Source: Parafrankia elaeagni
Lineage (GTDB): Bacteria > Actinomycetota > Actinomycetes > Frankiales > Frankiaceae
Length of the DNA: 64,000 nt
Reading direction: 5' to 3'
Assembly (NCBI RefSeq): GCF_000374165.1
Contig: NZ_KB893705.1
Coordinates: forward strand, 104,764-168,763
A program made the position numbers and the translations under genes. The notes beneath the pieces were generated by a model that was given only the letters and a program-made list of their open reading frames with translations, did no database searches and had not been told where the DNA came from. Shown piece after piece: positions 11,383 through 21,266 of this stretch. Each line of letters begins with the position of its first letter. Positions within the stretch are counted from its first letter, which is position 1.

Positions 11383-13983
11383 TCAGGGCAGGATCTCGAC
11401 GTACCCGTCGGTTCCGCGCACGCGGATCCGCTGCCCGTCCCGGATCAGCCGGGTGGCCTGCTCCACACCCACGACGGCCGCCACGCCGTACTCCCGGGCG
11501 ATCACCGCGCCGTGCGTCATCAGGCCGCCGACCTCCGTCACCAGGCCGGCGACCGCGACGAACAGGGGCGACCAGCTGGGGTCCGTGAAGGCCGTGACCA
11601 GAATGTCGCCCGCCTCGAGCTCGGCCTGCGCCAGGTCAAGGATGACGCGGGCCCGCCCCTCGACGGTCCCGGCGGAGACCGGCAGGCCGACCAGGGCGCC
11701 GGCCGGCACGTCGTCGCGCCGGTACGCGCCGGTGAGGGCCTCGCCGTCCGAGGTGAGGACCCGGGGCGGGGTGAGCGCGTGGTACGACCGGAACGCGTCC
11801 CTGCGCTGCTGGAGGAGCCGGTCATCCACCTGCTGTGAGGAGCGCACGACGTCGTGGAGCTCCTGGAACGTGAGGTAGAAGATGTCCTCCCGCTCGCGGA
11901 GGACGCCGGCCCGCACCAGGCGCCCGGCCTCCGCCAGCAAGGCCTGCCGGTAGACGAAGTAGCGGCTGACGATGCCGTACTTCGGGTACTCCCGGTACCC
12001 GATGAAGGTTCGGACCCGGTCGATCATCCGCCCGGCCTCGTCGGCCTTCTGGTCCCCGTCCGGCAGGGCCCGCAGGCGTGACAGCACGTCCTGCGTCTTC
12101 TGCTGTGCCTTCTGCCGGCCCTGCTCGAAGCGCCGCCGGGCGGCACCCGGCTCGAAGTTCCTGACATTGTCGAGGATGACGGGCACGAGCATGGTGGGGC
12201 GCTCGCGCCACCGCGGCCTCGTGATGTCGATCTCGCCGACGCAGCGCATGCCGTACCGGTCGAGGTAGGCCTCGATGGCGTCGCGCGCCTCGGCCCCGCC
12301 CGGCAGCGTCGCCAGCTCGTCCAGGAAGCCGTCGTCCTCGACGCCCTGCAGGAACGTCACGACCTCCGAGTGCGGGCGGATCACGTCCGCGACGTCGAGC
12401 AGCGCCAGGCCCATCTCGGACGTGACGTTGCCGGGAGCGGACAGCGTCAGCGTGTCAGCGGCGTTCTTCTCGCCCAGCCACTCCTGCAGCCGGTCGTTGA
12501 GCCACCAGGTGGCCTCCATCCCCGCCATGATCACCTGCATGCTCAGTGGATCGCTCAGGACGCGCCGGTGTTCCTCGAAGGCCTCCAGCAGGAAGTCGAA
12601 CAGTGCCGGTCCGGTCCTCGTCCGGATGTCGTGCTCGAGGGCGGTGACGGACGCCCGGCTGCGCTCGACCAGCTCGGTGACGATGGCCGGATCGGTCTCG
12701 ATCGGGATGGGCGCGGCGCGGCCCGGCGGCCCGGCGGGACTCGTGTCCGGGAGTGACGGGACGAAGCCGTCACGGTCGAGGACGGTCTCCAGCGCGTCCC
12801 TGACCAGCGGATCGCCTCTCCCCATGACGTCCAGCAGGCCGGCGCGGCTCGCGGGTGAGGCCAGCCGCCGGGTGACGTCGACGAACAGCCTCCCGCCGGC
12901 CTCGTGCATCGGCGCCAGGGCCGTCAGCTGCCACAGGGACAGCCCCAGCGGCTTCATGGGGTCGGTCATCATCTGCCCGTGACCGACGGAGACGTAGACG
13001 TGGTTCTCCTGGTCACCGGCCTCGGGGATGGGGAACAGCGTCGTGATCGGCCGGCTCTGCACGATCTGGAAGTCACCCTCGGCCAGGCACCATTCGATGT
13101 CCTGCGGGCGGCCGAAGTGCGCTTCGATCCGCCGCCCGAGCCGCACGAGCCGCAGGACCTGCGCGTCCGTCAGCACCGGCTGCCTCTGCCGCTGCGCGTC
13201 GATCGCCACCACCCGCGTACCGCCGGCCGCCACGGCGTGGACGGCACGCTGTTTGGCGGCGATCGCCCGGGCGACGACATCGCCGTGCCGCACCGTGAAG
13301 ACGTCCGGGTTCACCAGGCCGGAGACCACGGCCTCGCCGAGGCCGAAACCGGCGTCCACGGTGGCGACCGTCCGGTTGCCCGTGACAGGGTCAGCCGTGA
13401 ACAGGACACCGGCCGCCGCCGGGAGAACCATCTGCTGCACGACCACGGCCATGTGGACCGTGCGGTGGTCGAGGCCGTGGCGCTGGCGGTAGGCCACGGC
13501 CCGTTCGGTGAACAGCGAGGCCCAGCACCGGCTGATGTGCCGCAGGATCTCCGCCGGCCCCACGACGTTCAGGTAGGTGTCCTGCTGGCCGGCGAAGGAG
13601 GCCGCCGGCAGGTCCTCCGCCGTCGCGCTCGATCGGACGGCGTAGGCGGCCTGTTCGCCGTGCCGGGCAAGCGCGCCTGTGATCGCCGCCGCGAGATCGC
13701 CCGGGATGGTGACCCCTTCGATGAGCCGACGTAGCTGCGCGCCGAGTGCCCGGATCCCCTCCCGGTCGTCCGGGTTCACGCCGGACAGCTGATCCAGCCC
13801 ATCGTCGATCGCCGGCGCTTCCGCCATGATCCGCCGGAAGGCTCCAGCGGTCACACAGAAGCCACCCGGCACCCGGATGCCGTCGATCCGCGACAGCCCG
13901 CCCAGGTGCGCGCCCTTGCCACCGACGGCCGCGGCCTGCGTCTCGTCGACCTCCTGAAGATCCAGGACGTAATTCTCGATCAT
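11383..13983 (-). CDS. rph: Rifampicin phosphotransferase (Rph), PEP-synthase-like
   Basis: An 866-aa enzyme that phosphorylates rifamycins using ATP and so inactivates them. The N-terminal ATP-binding domain shows AAAVGGKGAHLGGL, YAVRSSATAEDLP and FAGQQDTYLNV. It is followed by the RIF-binding middle region, and the C-terminal swivelling domain has the phospho-histidine motif GGLMTHGAVIAREYG. ATG 13983 is chosen because IENYVLDLQEVDETQ is the family N-terminus and GGAGG lies 8 nt upstream; the open frame continues further but is not needed. A Rif-associated element lies about 150 nt upstream, which supports rph rather than a housekeeping PEP synthase. Confidence 0.9.
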   Translation of the reverse strand: MIENYVLDLQEVDETQAAAVGGKGAHLGGLSRIDGIRVPGGFCVTAGAFRRIMAEAPAIDDGLDQLSGVNPDDREGIRALGAQLRRLIEGVTIPGDLAAAITGALARHGEQAAYAVRSSATAEDLPAASFAGQQDTYLNVVGPAEILRHISRCWASLFTERAVAYRQRHGLDHRTVHMAVVVQQMVLPAAAGVLFTADPVTGNRTVATVDAGFGLGEAVVSGLVNPDVFTVRHGDVVARAIAAKQRAVHAVAAGGTRVVAIDAQRQRQPVLTDAQVLRLVRLGRRIEAHFGRPQDIEWCLAEGDFQIVQSRPITTLFPIPEAGDQENHVYVSVGHGQMMTDPMKPLGLSLWQLTALAPMHEAGGRLFVDVTRRLASPASRAGLLDVMGRGDPLVRDALETVLDRDGFVPSLPDTSPAGPPGRAAPIPIETDPAIVTELVERSRASVTALEHDIRTRTGPALFDFLLEAFEEHRRVLSDPLSMQVIMAGMEATWWLNDRLQEWLGEKNAADTLTLSAPGNVTSEMGLALLDVADVIRPHSEVVTFLQGVEDDGFLDELATLPGGAEARDAIEAYLDRYGMRCVGEIDITRPRWRERPTMLVPVILDNVRNFEPGAARRRFEQGRQKAQQKTQDVLSRLRALPDGDQKADEAGRMIDRVRTFIGYREYPKYGIVSRYFVYRQALLAEAGRLVRAGVLREREDIFYLTFQELHDVVRSSQQVDDRLLQQRRDAFRSYHALTPPRVLTSDGEALTGAYRRDDVPAGALVGLPVSAGTVEGRARVILDLAQAELEAGDILVTAFTDPSWSPLFVAVAGLVTEVGGLMTHGAVIAREYGVAAVVGVEQATRLIRDGQRIRVRGTDGYVEILP

Positions 13984-14130
13984 GATCGATGCCTCCACGG
14001 CAGCCATGCTCGTCTCTGCTGAGGCGGCCGATCGCATCACCGCCGCCACCAGCGCTGTCGAACCTCTCGTCGGGCCCACCGCGCTTTTCCGTGCGTCGTG
14101 GCCTCGGCGGACGATTCTGCGGCATGACCC

Positions 14131-14149
14131 GGGCCTTGCCGCAAGCCCC
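14131..14149 (-). promoter_or_regulatory. Rif-associated element (RAE) upstream of rph
   Basis: Read on the gene's strand, the sequence is GGGGCTTGCGGCAAGGCCC, an imperfect inverted repeat. It is identical to my memory of the 19-bp RAE described upstream of rifamycin-inactivating genes in actinomycetes. It is in the correct orientation and position (148 nt before the rph start) to control induction by rifamycins. Confidence 0.85.
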
Positions 14150-14829
14150 CCGGTGCGCTATAAATTAGAAGAGGCGGGGAGCGGTTTTTCTCTGCCTTTT
14201 CGTTTCTCTGCCTCTTTTTATCTCTGTCTTTCTTGTGTCGTTCATCTCGCGTCGTCTGCGTTATGTCGCCGCCGAAACTGGCTGGCTTCCCTGCCGGGTG
14301 GTGGGCGTGCCCATACGGATTCGTGGGCGCAGGCGGGGTTTTCTCGGCCCACGATGCAGCCGTCGAACTGGAAGTTCTCCCCTGGCGGCAAGCCCCGAAC
14401 GTCGAGCACCCTGCCGCAGGGTCGGGTTGGACGGTGCTTCGGCGGCGGTGCTGGCGGCATGGTGTAGATCGCGTGCAGTGCACGGTGCACTGGTCTGGCG
14501 GAAGCAGTGTTGTTGTGACTTCCTGGCCGCTGGAAGGTGCAGCAATAGTCCGTTGCGGTGGCCTCGTTAAAGGCTTGATCGGATAGGTTGCGCGGGCGGA
14601 CGGAGTGATTCACGTTGGTGGTCCGTGCGGGTTTTCGAAAGGTGGAAAAATCTGCTGGCAGCCTTTGTCCGCGCGTTTCAATCAGCTTTTACCATTGGCC
14701 TCGGGCCGTGTTCGAAACTCTGATCTGTTGCCGGTGCGGTGCTGCCCGGAGGTCGGCCCCGTCTGCACCCCGTCCTGTCCTGGGCCGGTACCAGGGCGAG
14801 GGCGCCAGCGACCGTGTCGGCGCCGGTGT
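14150..14829. other. Gene-free, lower-GC stretch with a 17-bp inverted repeat
   Basis: About 680 nt without a gene I can support. It starts with an AT-rich patch (TATAAATTAGAAG) and a long pyrimidine-rich run (around 14183-14260), clearly unlike the neighbouring coding DNA. CAGTGCAC G GTGCACTG at 14476-14492 is a perfect inverted repeat of operator size. The region may hold promoters for both sides and remnants of lost genes. Short open frames occur on both strands, but none resembles a known protein. Confidence 0.5.
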
Positions 14830-15201
14830 CTACGGCGCGGCGGTAACTGCCTCGGTGACGTCGCCGCGCACGCGGGTGTGTCCACGGCGACGGTCTCCCG
14901 GGTTCTCAACGGCGGGGCCGTCACCGCGCCGACGGCCGCCCGGGTGTGGGAGACGGTCACCCGGCTCGAATACACCCCCAACGCGCTCACGAGAGGCATC
15001 TTCGCAGGTCGTTCCCGCACGATCGGCGTTGTCATCCGTATGGGCCGCCAGGCGGCGGACCTCGTCGTCGAATCCCCGGGCGAGACGGTCACCGTGCTCG
15101 TCGAACCGTCGCTGGTCGCCCGCAGCTCCTGCGGTGAGGCTCAGGAATCCCGCGAGGTGCTCCGCGAGCGACGCCGGGCGGACGGCCGCCACGACCAGTG
15201 A
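14830..15201 (+). pseudogene. LacI-family regulator remnant with internal deletion
   Basis: The frame encodes a clean LacI headpiece, LGDVAAHAGVSTATVSRVLN, then the hinge region YTPNALTRGIFAGRSRTIGVVI. It then jumps straight to a typical LacI C-terminus, MGRQAADLVVE...VTVLVEPSLVARSSCG. Nearly the whole ligand-binding domain (roughly 200 residues) is missing. Directly upstream the frame is Arg-rich and has no plausible start codon, so the N-terminus is also damaged. The end overlaps the convergent DUF4236 gene. Confidence 0.8.
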
Positions 15202-15359
15202 CCCGGCAGATCGACCGATGACATCCCGGCCCGCTGCCGACGGGACCACAGGCGCCAGGTGAACGGGCCCGCCTTCATGCTGACCGAGGACAGGCCCTGG
15301 GCGCCCATGTTGAACCGCAGCGGACCGGCCTTGGACCGGTTCGTGTAGCGCAGACCCAT
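15141..15359 (-). CDS. DUF4236 small protein
   Basis: A 72-aa basic protein starting MGLRYTNRSKAGPLRFNMGA and ending in an Arg/Ser tail after SSVDLPGHWSW. The pattern (aromatic/basic start, K-x-G-P, then S-x-DLPG) matches DUF4236 proteins common in actinobacteria, whose function is unknown. A perfect AGGAGG lies 5 nt before the ATG, so this short frame is very likely translated. It converges on and overlaps the LacI remnant. Confidence 0.75.
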   Translation of the reverse strand: MGLRYTNRSKAGPLRFNMGAQGLSSVSMKAGPFTWRLWSRRQRAGMSSVDLPGHWSWRPSARRRSRSTSRDS

Positions 15360-15769
15360 CGTTTCCTCCTGGTGGGCAGGGACCGTCGGATGCCGCGTGG
15401 CGTCGGATTCGCGTGGTGCGGCCGGCTGTGCCCCTTGTGTGCCCCGATCGGGCCCGTCAAACCTTTGTCCGTTGCCGCCGGGGTGACGGCGGTGACACAT
15501 CCGCTGGCGCGTTGGTGGCAGCGTCTGCCCACTGTCGATCGGCGGCCGGCCCCCTGGCACATAGCGTTTCCTGCCGAAGGCTCCTGCGGCGGGCCCGCCG
15601 GACGCCGCGTCGGAGGCTGCCCGGGCACCCGGGAACGCTCCACCTGACGAAGGGGCTCGCCGGGTCGTGGGCAGGCGCCGCGCGGCCCTGTGACGCGAAC
15701 ACGTCCACGTTCCCTCCCGCCCAGCCGGTGCCCCCCGGGGCACCCGACCGAACACGACGGGTGACACAG
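15360..15769. other. Intergenic region upstream of the hydrogenase-maturation genes
   Basis: This 410-nt stretch lies between the divergent DUF4236 gene and the TPR-like gene. Open frames cross it but have no recognisable product. It should contain the promoter of the TPR-hypFDE operon, which I could not locate with confidence. Confidence 0.5.
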
Positions 15770-17077
15770 ATGGCCACAGACAACCCTGCCCCCGCCGAGA
15801 CCGGCTCGGGCGCGCCGGATGCGAGGGATGCGAGGGATGCGACGGCGCCGGGCGCGCCGTGTGCGCGCCCACAGCCGGTCGGCGTGTTCCCGCTGCCCGC
15901 GGGCTTCCTGCTGGTACCCGGTGGGGAGGAGACGGCGACCGTCCGTCGTTCCCTCGCGGCGGGGATGCTCCCGACCGCGTGGCCACCGGAGCTGGCCGCG
16001 ATCGAGCTCGCCTACCGGGGGGACGTCGCCGGCGCCGCCGAGCGCCTGCGGGGCGATGACGTGGTCACCCGCTACAACCGGTTCGTGCTGGACCCGGCGG
16101 GCACCCCGGCGCAGCAGCTCGTGGCGCTGCGCGCGGACCTCGGCGCGGAACTCGGCGTGCTGGTGGACGTCGTGCGTTTCGCCACCGGCGAGCGGCGCGA
16201 GCCGCCCGCCCCGGGCGACGCGACCGGGGAGATCGCGGCGCTGGTGTGCTCCGCGCAGGCCGCGCACGCGATGGCGGCCGGCCGCATCGGTGACGCCGGG
16301 CGGGCGCTCGCCCAGGGCATCGGCGCGGCAGCGGAGTCGGCCCCCGGCCTGGCCGCCCAGCTGATGGCGACCGCCGCCGGGCTGCGCCGCGATGTCGAGG
16401 GCCCCACCTTCGCGGTCGTCACCGACCTCACCACGGCGCTGGCCGCCCTCGCCTCCACCGACCTGGCCGCCGGACGGGCCGAGCTGCACCTCACCCTCGG
16501 CTCGGTGCATCACGAGCTCGCCGGCGACGACCTGGCCGGGCTGCGCACCGCCGCCGAGAACTACCTGGCGGCACTGCGCCTGATCACCATCGACACCGCG
16601 CCGGAGCTGTTCGCCTCCGCCCAGGTCAGTCTCGCCGCCGCCTACCTGGCGATGCCGATGAACTCCGCCTCCGACCAGCTGCGGATCGGCGTGGCCATGC
16701 AGGGCCTGCGCACCGCGCTCACCGTCTACACCCGCGAGACGCATCCGTCGGAGTGGTCCAGCACGCAGCTGAACCTGGCGAACGCGCTGGTCCACGCGCC
16801 GTCCGCGCACCGGCGGGACAACCTCGTGGAGGCCGCCGGCCGCTACCAGGAGATCATCGCGACCCGGGTGGGCCTGGACAGCCCGGTCAGCTACGCCCGG
16901 GTCCTGGCCAGCCAGGGCAACGCGCTCGCGCAGCTGGGTGCCCTGCCGCAGGCCGCCGCGGTGCTGCAGGAGGCCTGTTCGATCTTCGAGAACAGTGGGG
17001 ACGACGACTCGGTGGCGGCCGTGCGCGCCGTGCTCGACGAGATCGCCCGCCACCGCGCGCTGACCGGCTCCACATGA
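15770..17077 (+). CDS. TPR-like protein of the hydrogenase-maturation operon
   Basis: A 435-aa, Ala-rich, all-helical protein. Helical pairs such as [20 protein letters not shown] and [20 protein letters not shown] in the C-terminal half look like tetratricopeptide repeats, which act as protein-binding scaffolds. ATG 15770 ([12 protein letters not shown]) is the most plausible start, although the frame is open upstream. It precedes hypF by 52 nt on the same strand, so a role linked to hydrogenase assembly or gene regulation is likely by context only. I do not recognise a named family. Confidence 0.65.
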   Translation: MATDNPAPAETGSGAPDARDARDATAPGAPCARPQPVGVFPLPAGFLLVPGGEETATVRRSLAAGMLPTAWPPELAAIELAYRGDVAGAAERLRGDDVVTRYNRFVLDPAGTPAQQLVALRADLGAELGVLVDVVRFATGERREPPAPGDATGEIAALVCSAQAAHAMAAGRIGDAGRALAQGIGAAAESAPGLAAQLMATAAGLRRDVEGPTFAVVTDLTTALAALASTDLAAGRAELHLTLGSVHHELAGDDLAGLRTAAENYLAALRLITIDTAPELFASAQVSLAAAYLAMPMNSASDQLRIGVAMQGLRTALTVYTRETHPSEWSSTQLNLANALVHAPSAHRRDNLVEAAGRYQEIIATRVGLDSPVSYARVLASQGNALAQLGALPQAAAVLQEACSIFENSGDDDSVAAVRAVLDEIARHRALTGST

Positions 17078-17129
17078 TGGGGCAGCCGGCGACCGCCGGC
17101 ACCCGTCGGGCCGGGCGCGGGCGGCGCGC

Positions 17130-20063
17130 GTGACGTCCGGCAGCGCTCCCCGGGTCCGGCGGCAGGTGACGATCGAGGGTGTGGTGCAGGGCGTCGGATT
17201 CCGTCCGCATGTCTACCGGCTCGCCGCCGGGCTCGGCCTGACGGGGTTTGTCCGCAACGACGCCGGTTCCGTCGTCGCCGAGGTCGAGGGAACCGACCCG
17301 GACGTCGCCGAGTTCCTGCGGCTGCTCGCGGCGCCGGCGCCGCCGCTGGCGCGCGTCGAGCGGATCACGGTGACCGAGATGGCCTCCGCCGCACCGGCCC
17401 GCCGCAGCGCCCCGGCAGCCCCGGCAGCCCCGGCAGCCCCGGTGACCCCGGGGGTCCCGGTGGCTCCGGCAAGCCTGGCGGTCTCGGTGACGCCGGCGGC
17501 CTCGGCGCAGCGGGCGGCCGCAGCGGCACCGGCGGACACGACGGCGTTCCGCATCGTCGAGAGCGCGACCGGCCCACCGGCGGCGGGGCCGCGCACGATG
17601 GTCCCGCCCGATGTCGCGGTCTGCGCCGACTGCCGGCGGGAGCTGACCGACCCCGCCGACCGCCGCTACCGGCATCCGTTCATCACCTGCACGAACTGCG
17701 GCCCGCGTTTCACGATCATCGAGAGCCTGCCGTACGACCGCGCGGCGACCTCGATGGCCGGCTTCCCGATGTGCCCGCGGTGCGCCGACGAGTACACCGA
17801 CCCGGCGGACCGCCGCTTCCACGCCGAGCCGATCTGCTGCCCGTCCTGCGGCCCGAGCCTGTGGTTCCACCCGGCCGCCGCCGACGGCGAGCCCGGCGAG
17901 CCCGGCGAGCCCGGCGCAGACGGCGCGGACGGCATGGGTGACATGGGCGGCGCGGTTGGCGCTGGCGGCACGGACGCCGCGCTCGCGGCGGCACAGCGGG
18001 CACTGGCCGCCGGCCAGATCGTCGCGATCAAGGGCATCGGCGGCTACCACCTGGCCTGCGACGCCGCCGACGACGCGGCGGTCGCGCTGCTGCGGGCCCG
18101 CAAGGGACGTCCCGACAGACCGCTCGCCGTGATGGTGCGGGACGTCGCGGCTGCCGCGCTGATCGCCGACCTGTCCACGCCCGAGCGGGACCTGCTCGCC
18201 TCCGCTGCCGCGCCGATCGTCCTGGCCCGGCGCCGCCGCGTCGGCGCGGCCCTGTCGGCGCTGGTGGCGCCGGGAAGTCCGCTCATCGGTCTCCTGCTCG
18301 CCTACACCCCGGTACATCACCTGCTGTTCACGCCGGTGCCGGGGCCCGGCATGCCGCAGCCGCCACGGGCGCTGGTGATGACCAGCGGCAACCGTTCCGG
18401 GGAGCCGATCTGCGTCGACGACGCCCAGGCGCGCACCCGGCTGGCCGGCATCGCCGACGCCTACCTGACCCATGACCGGCCGATCGTCGCCCCGTGCGAC
18501 GACTCGGTGGAGCGCTGGGACGGCGAGCGGGTGCTGCCGCTGCGGCGCTCCCGGGGGTACGCGCCACAGGTGGTCGACCTCGGTCGCGCCGTCCGGCCGG
18601 TGCTCGCGGTGGGCGGCGACGGCAAGTCGACGATCTGCCTCACGACCGGACGCCACGCGATCGTCTCCCAGTATCTCGGTGACATCGCCGGGCTGGACGC
18701 GCTGCGGCTGTTCGAGCAGTCCTGCGCGCGGATGGCCCACCTGCACGGTGTCGCCCCGTCCCTGATCGCCGCCGACCGGCATCCCGGCTACCTGACCCGC
18801 GCCTGGGCGGCACGCCAGCCGGGCGGCGCCGCGGCGACCGCAACGCCCGCGGGCCCGGCGACGCCGGTGCCGACGCCGATGCCGATGCCGATCCGGGAGA
18901 TCCAGCATCACCATGCGCACGTCGCCGCCCTGCTGGCCGAACACGGGCGCCTCGGCCCAGCCGGCCCAGCCGGCCCAGCCGGCCCAGCCGGCCCAGCGGG
19001 TCCCGCGAGCCCAGCCGCACCTGCCGGCACAGGTCGCGGGGTGGGGCCACCGGTGCTCGGGCTGGCGTTCGACGGGACGGGCTTCGGTCTCGACGGGACC
19101 ATCTGGGGATGCGAGGGCCTCCTGGTCGGCCCGGACGTGACCCGAGCCGAGCGGTTCGCGTGGCTGCGTCCGGTCACGCTGCCTGGCGGCGACGCGGCGG
19201 CCCGCAACCCGTACCGCAGCGCGCTGGCCCATCTCGCCGCCGCCGGCCTGCCCTGGGCTGACGATCTGCCGCCGGTGGGCGCCTGTTCCCCGACCGAGCT
19301 GGACGTCCTGCGGGTGCTCGTGGAACGGAACCTCTCCAGCGTGCCCTGCGGCAGCATGGGACGTCTGTTCGACGCGGTGGCCTCCCTGCTCGGCGTGCGG
19401 CAGCGCAGCACCTTCGAAGCGCAGGCCGCCGTTGAGCTGGAAGCCCTCGCCGCGGACGTCCCCGCACCGGCCCCGGACAACGTGACCACCCTGCCCACCC
19501 TGCCCACGCCGGCCGTCCCACGGCTGGCCTTCGGAGTCGGCGCGGATGTCGGCGGGGAGGCCGGCGCCAGCGCCGGGGGTCGTGAGGCCTCCTTCGTGCT
19601 CGACGCGGCCCCGGTGATCACCGGCCTGGTCGCGGGCCTGCGCGCCGGAACGCCGGCGCGGCTGCTGGCTCGCGCCTTCCACCTGGCCGTCGCCGAGGCG
19701 GTGGTCGAGGTCGCGCGCGCGGCGCGTGACCGGCACGGCGTCGAGGTGGTCGGGCTGACCGGCGGGGTGTTCGCGAACGTCATCCTGCTGTGCGCCTGCC
19801 GCGACCGGCTGACCGCGGCCGGCTTCGAGGTGCTGGCCCACCGCGTCGTTCCGCCGGGCGACGGTGGGCTCGCGCTGGGCCAGGCGGCGATCGCCGCGCT
19901 GAGCCAACCGCCGCCCGACCTGGTGGGCGAACCGCCGCCCGACGGGCTGAGCCCACCGACACCGGCCGACGAAGAGCCCACGCAGAGAGGACCTGAGATC
20001 GTGTCCCTGGCGAGCCCTGGCCGCGTCACCACCGTCCGGGAGGACGCGGGTGGGGGCCGATGA
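17130..20063 (+). CDS. hypF: Carbamoyltransferase HypF
   Basis: A 977-aa [NiFe]-hydrogenase maturation protein that converts carbamoyl phosphate to the thiocarbamate on HypE used to make the cyanide ligands. It has an acylphosphatase domain ([18 protein letters not shown]), two zinc fingers (CADCRREL with CTNCGPRF, then CPRCADEY with CCPSCGP), a YrdC-like domain ([16 protein letters not shown]) and a Kae1-like domain ([40 protein letters not shown]). Low-complexity inserts lengthen it: Ala/Pro near residues 88-135, three GEP units near 255, and repeated Gly-Pro-Ala near 610. The 3' end overlaps hypD by 4 nt. Confidence 0.95.
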   Translation: MTSGSAPRVRRQVTIEGVVQGVGFRPHVYRLAAGLGLTGFVRNDAGSVVAEVEGTDPDVAEFLRLLAAPAPPLARVERITVTEMASAAPARRSAPAAPAAPAAPVTPGVPVAPASLAVSVTPAASAQRAAAAAPADTTAFRIVESATGPPAAGPRTMVPPDVAVCADCRRELTDPADRRYRHPFITCTNCGPRFTIIESLPYDRAATSMAGFPMCPRCADEYTDPADRRFHAEPICCPSCGPSLWFHPAAADGEPGEPGEPGADGADGMGDMGGAVGAGGTDAALAAAQRALAAGQIVAIKGIGGYHLACDAADDAAVALLRARKGRPDRPLAVMVRDVAAAALIADLSTPERDLLASAAAPIVLARRRRVGAALSALVAPGSPLIGLLLAYTPVHHLLFTPVPGPGMPQPPRALVMTSGNRSGEPICVDDAQARTRLAGIADAYLTHDRPIVAPCDDSVERWDGERVLPLRRSRGYAPQVVDLGRAVRPVLAVGGDGKSTICLTTGRHAIVSQYLGDIAGLDALRLFEQSCARMAHLHGVAPSLIAADRHPGYLTRAWAARQPGGAAATATPAGPATPVPTPMPMPIREIQHHHAHVAALLAEHGRLGPAGPAGPAGPAGPAGPASPAAPAGTGRGVGPPVLGLAFDGTGFGLDGTIWGCEGLLVGPDVTRAERFAWLRPVTLPGGDAAARNPYRSALAHLAAAGLPWADDLPPVGACSPTELDVLRVLVERNLSSVPCGSMGRLFDAVASLLGVRQRSTFEAQAAVELEALAADVPAPAPDNVTTLPTLPTPAVPRLAFGVGADVGGEAGASAGGREASFVLDAAPVITGLVAGLRAGTPARLLARAFHLAVAEAVVEVARAARDRHGVEVVGLTGGVFANVILLCACRDRLTAAGFEVLAHRVVPPGDGGLALGQAAIAALSQPPPDLVGEPPPDGLSPPTPADEEPTQRGPEIVSLASPGRVTTVREDAGGGR

Positions 20064-21199
20064 GGTACCTGCGGGAGTTCCGTGATCCCGAGCTGGCGGC
20101 CCGGCTGGTGGACGCGATCGCCGCCGCCGCGACCCGCCGCTGGACGATCATGGAGGTCTGCGGTGGGCAGACCCATTCGATCATCCGGAACGGCATCGAC
20201 CAGCTCCTCGCCGACCAGGTCGAGTTCGTGCACGGCCCCGGCTGCCCGGTGTGCGTGACGCCGCTGGAGACCATCGACCGGGCGCTGGAGATCGCGTCCC
20301 GGCCCGGGGTGATCCTCTGCTCCTTCGGGGACATGCTGCGCGTGCCCGGCAGCGCCACGGACCTGTTCACCGTCCGTGCGCGCGGCGGGGACGTCCGGGT
20401 GGTCTACTCGCCGCTGGACGCCGTGCGCATCGCCGCGGAGAACCCGCACTGCCAGGTCGTGTTCCTGGGCATCGGTTTCGAGACGACCGCCCCCGCCAAC
20501 GCGATGGCCCTGGTGGCCGCCCGGGACCGCGGGCTGCGCAACTTCTCCATGCTCGTCAGCCACGTGCTGGTACCGCCCGCGATGGCCGCGGTGCTCACCG
20601 CCCCCGACAACCGGGTCAGCGCCTTCCTCGCGGCCGGGCACGTCTGCACGGTCATGGGCACCACACAGTACGAACCGCTGGTGGCGGCACACCGGGTGCC
20701 GATCGTCGTCACCGGTTTCGAGCCGCTGGACCTGCTGGACGGGGTGCGTGCCGCCGTCCTGCAGCTGGAGGACGGGCGGGCCGAGCTCGAGAACGCCTAC
20801 CCGCGGGCCGTGCGCGCCGAGGGCAACCCGGTGGCGCGGCGCACCCTGGACAGCATCTTCACGGTGTGTGACCGGGCCTGGCGGGGCATCGGCGTGATCC
20901 CCGACTCGGGCTGGCGGCTCGCCGACGAGTACGCCCCGTTCGACGCCGCGATCCGCTTCGACGTCACCGGGCTCACCGCCGAGGAGTCACCGGAATGCCG
21001 CAGCGGGGACGTCCTGCGCGGGGTGATCAAGCCGCCGCAGTGCCCCGCCTTCGGCGGTCGGTGCACCCCGCGGACGCCGCTGGGCGCGACCATGGTCTCC
21101 ACCGAGGGCGCCTGCGCGGCCTACTTCCAGTTCCGACGGCTGGCACCCGCCGGCACCGCCCCGGGGGCGGCCGGCCCTGGCGGAGGCGGCCGACCATGA
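20060..21199 (+). CDS. hypD: Hydrogenase maturation protein HypD
   Basis: A 379-aa iron-sulfur scaffold protein on which the Fe(CN)2CO unit is assembled with HypC. Conserved motifs are present: [28 protein letters not shown] and [12 protein letters not shown]. The C-terminal cysteine cluster for the [4Fe-4S] centre ([27 protein letters not shown]) is also there. ATG 20060 overlaps the hypF stop. No hypC lies next to it in this window, which departs from the common hypC-D-E order. Confidence 0.95.
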   Translation: MRYLREFRDPELAARLVDAIAAAATRRWTIMEVCGGQTHSIIRNGIDQLLADQVEFVHGPGCPVCVTPLETIDRALEIASRPGVILCSFGDMLRVPGSATDLFTVRARGGDVRVVYSPLDAVRIAAENPHCQVVFLGIGFETTAPANAMALVAARDRGLRNFSMLVSHVLVPPAMAAVLTAPDNRVSAFLAAGHVCTVMGTTQYEPLVAAHRVPIVVTGFEPLDLLDGVRAAVLQLEDGRAELENAYPRAVRAEGNPVARRTLDSIFTVCDRAWRGIGVIPDSGWRLADEYAPFDAAIRFDVTGLTAEESPECRSGDVLRGVIKPPQCPAFGGRCTPRTPLGATMVSTEGACAAYFQFRRLAPAGTAPGAAGPGGGGRP

Positions 21200-21266
21200 C
21201 CGAGGTTCACCTGACCGAGGTTCACCTTGACGGGGGTTCGCCATGACGGGGGTTCGCCATGCCTGA
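21196..21266 (+). other. Two overlapping micro-ORFs linking hypD to hypE
   Basis: ATG 21196 overlaps the hypD stop (ATGA) and opens a 16-codon frame ([16 protein letters not shown]). Its TGA overlaps ATG 21243, which opens a 7-codon frame (MTGVRHA) that runs into the hypE start region. The DNA is a pair of nested direct repeats: CCGAGGTTCACCT twice, then GACGGGGGTTCGCCATG twice. This may be a duplicated ribosome-binding or start region that passes ribosomes on to hypE. Confidence 0.55.

Noticed and set aside
14242-14613. Minus-strand 123-aa frame in the low-GC gap
   Set aside because: Parts look vaguely coding (GRVLDVRGLPPGENFQFDGC), but there is no ribosome-binding site, no known family, and overlapping frames look equally plausible.
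16887-19907. A 1006-aa minus-strand frame opposite hypF
   Set aside because: Same reason: antisense shadow in high-GC DNA, no family pattern.
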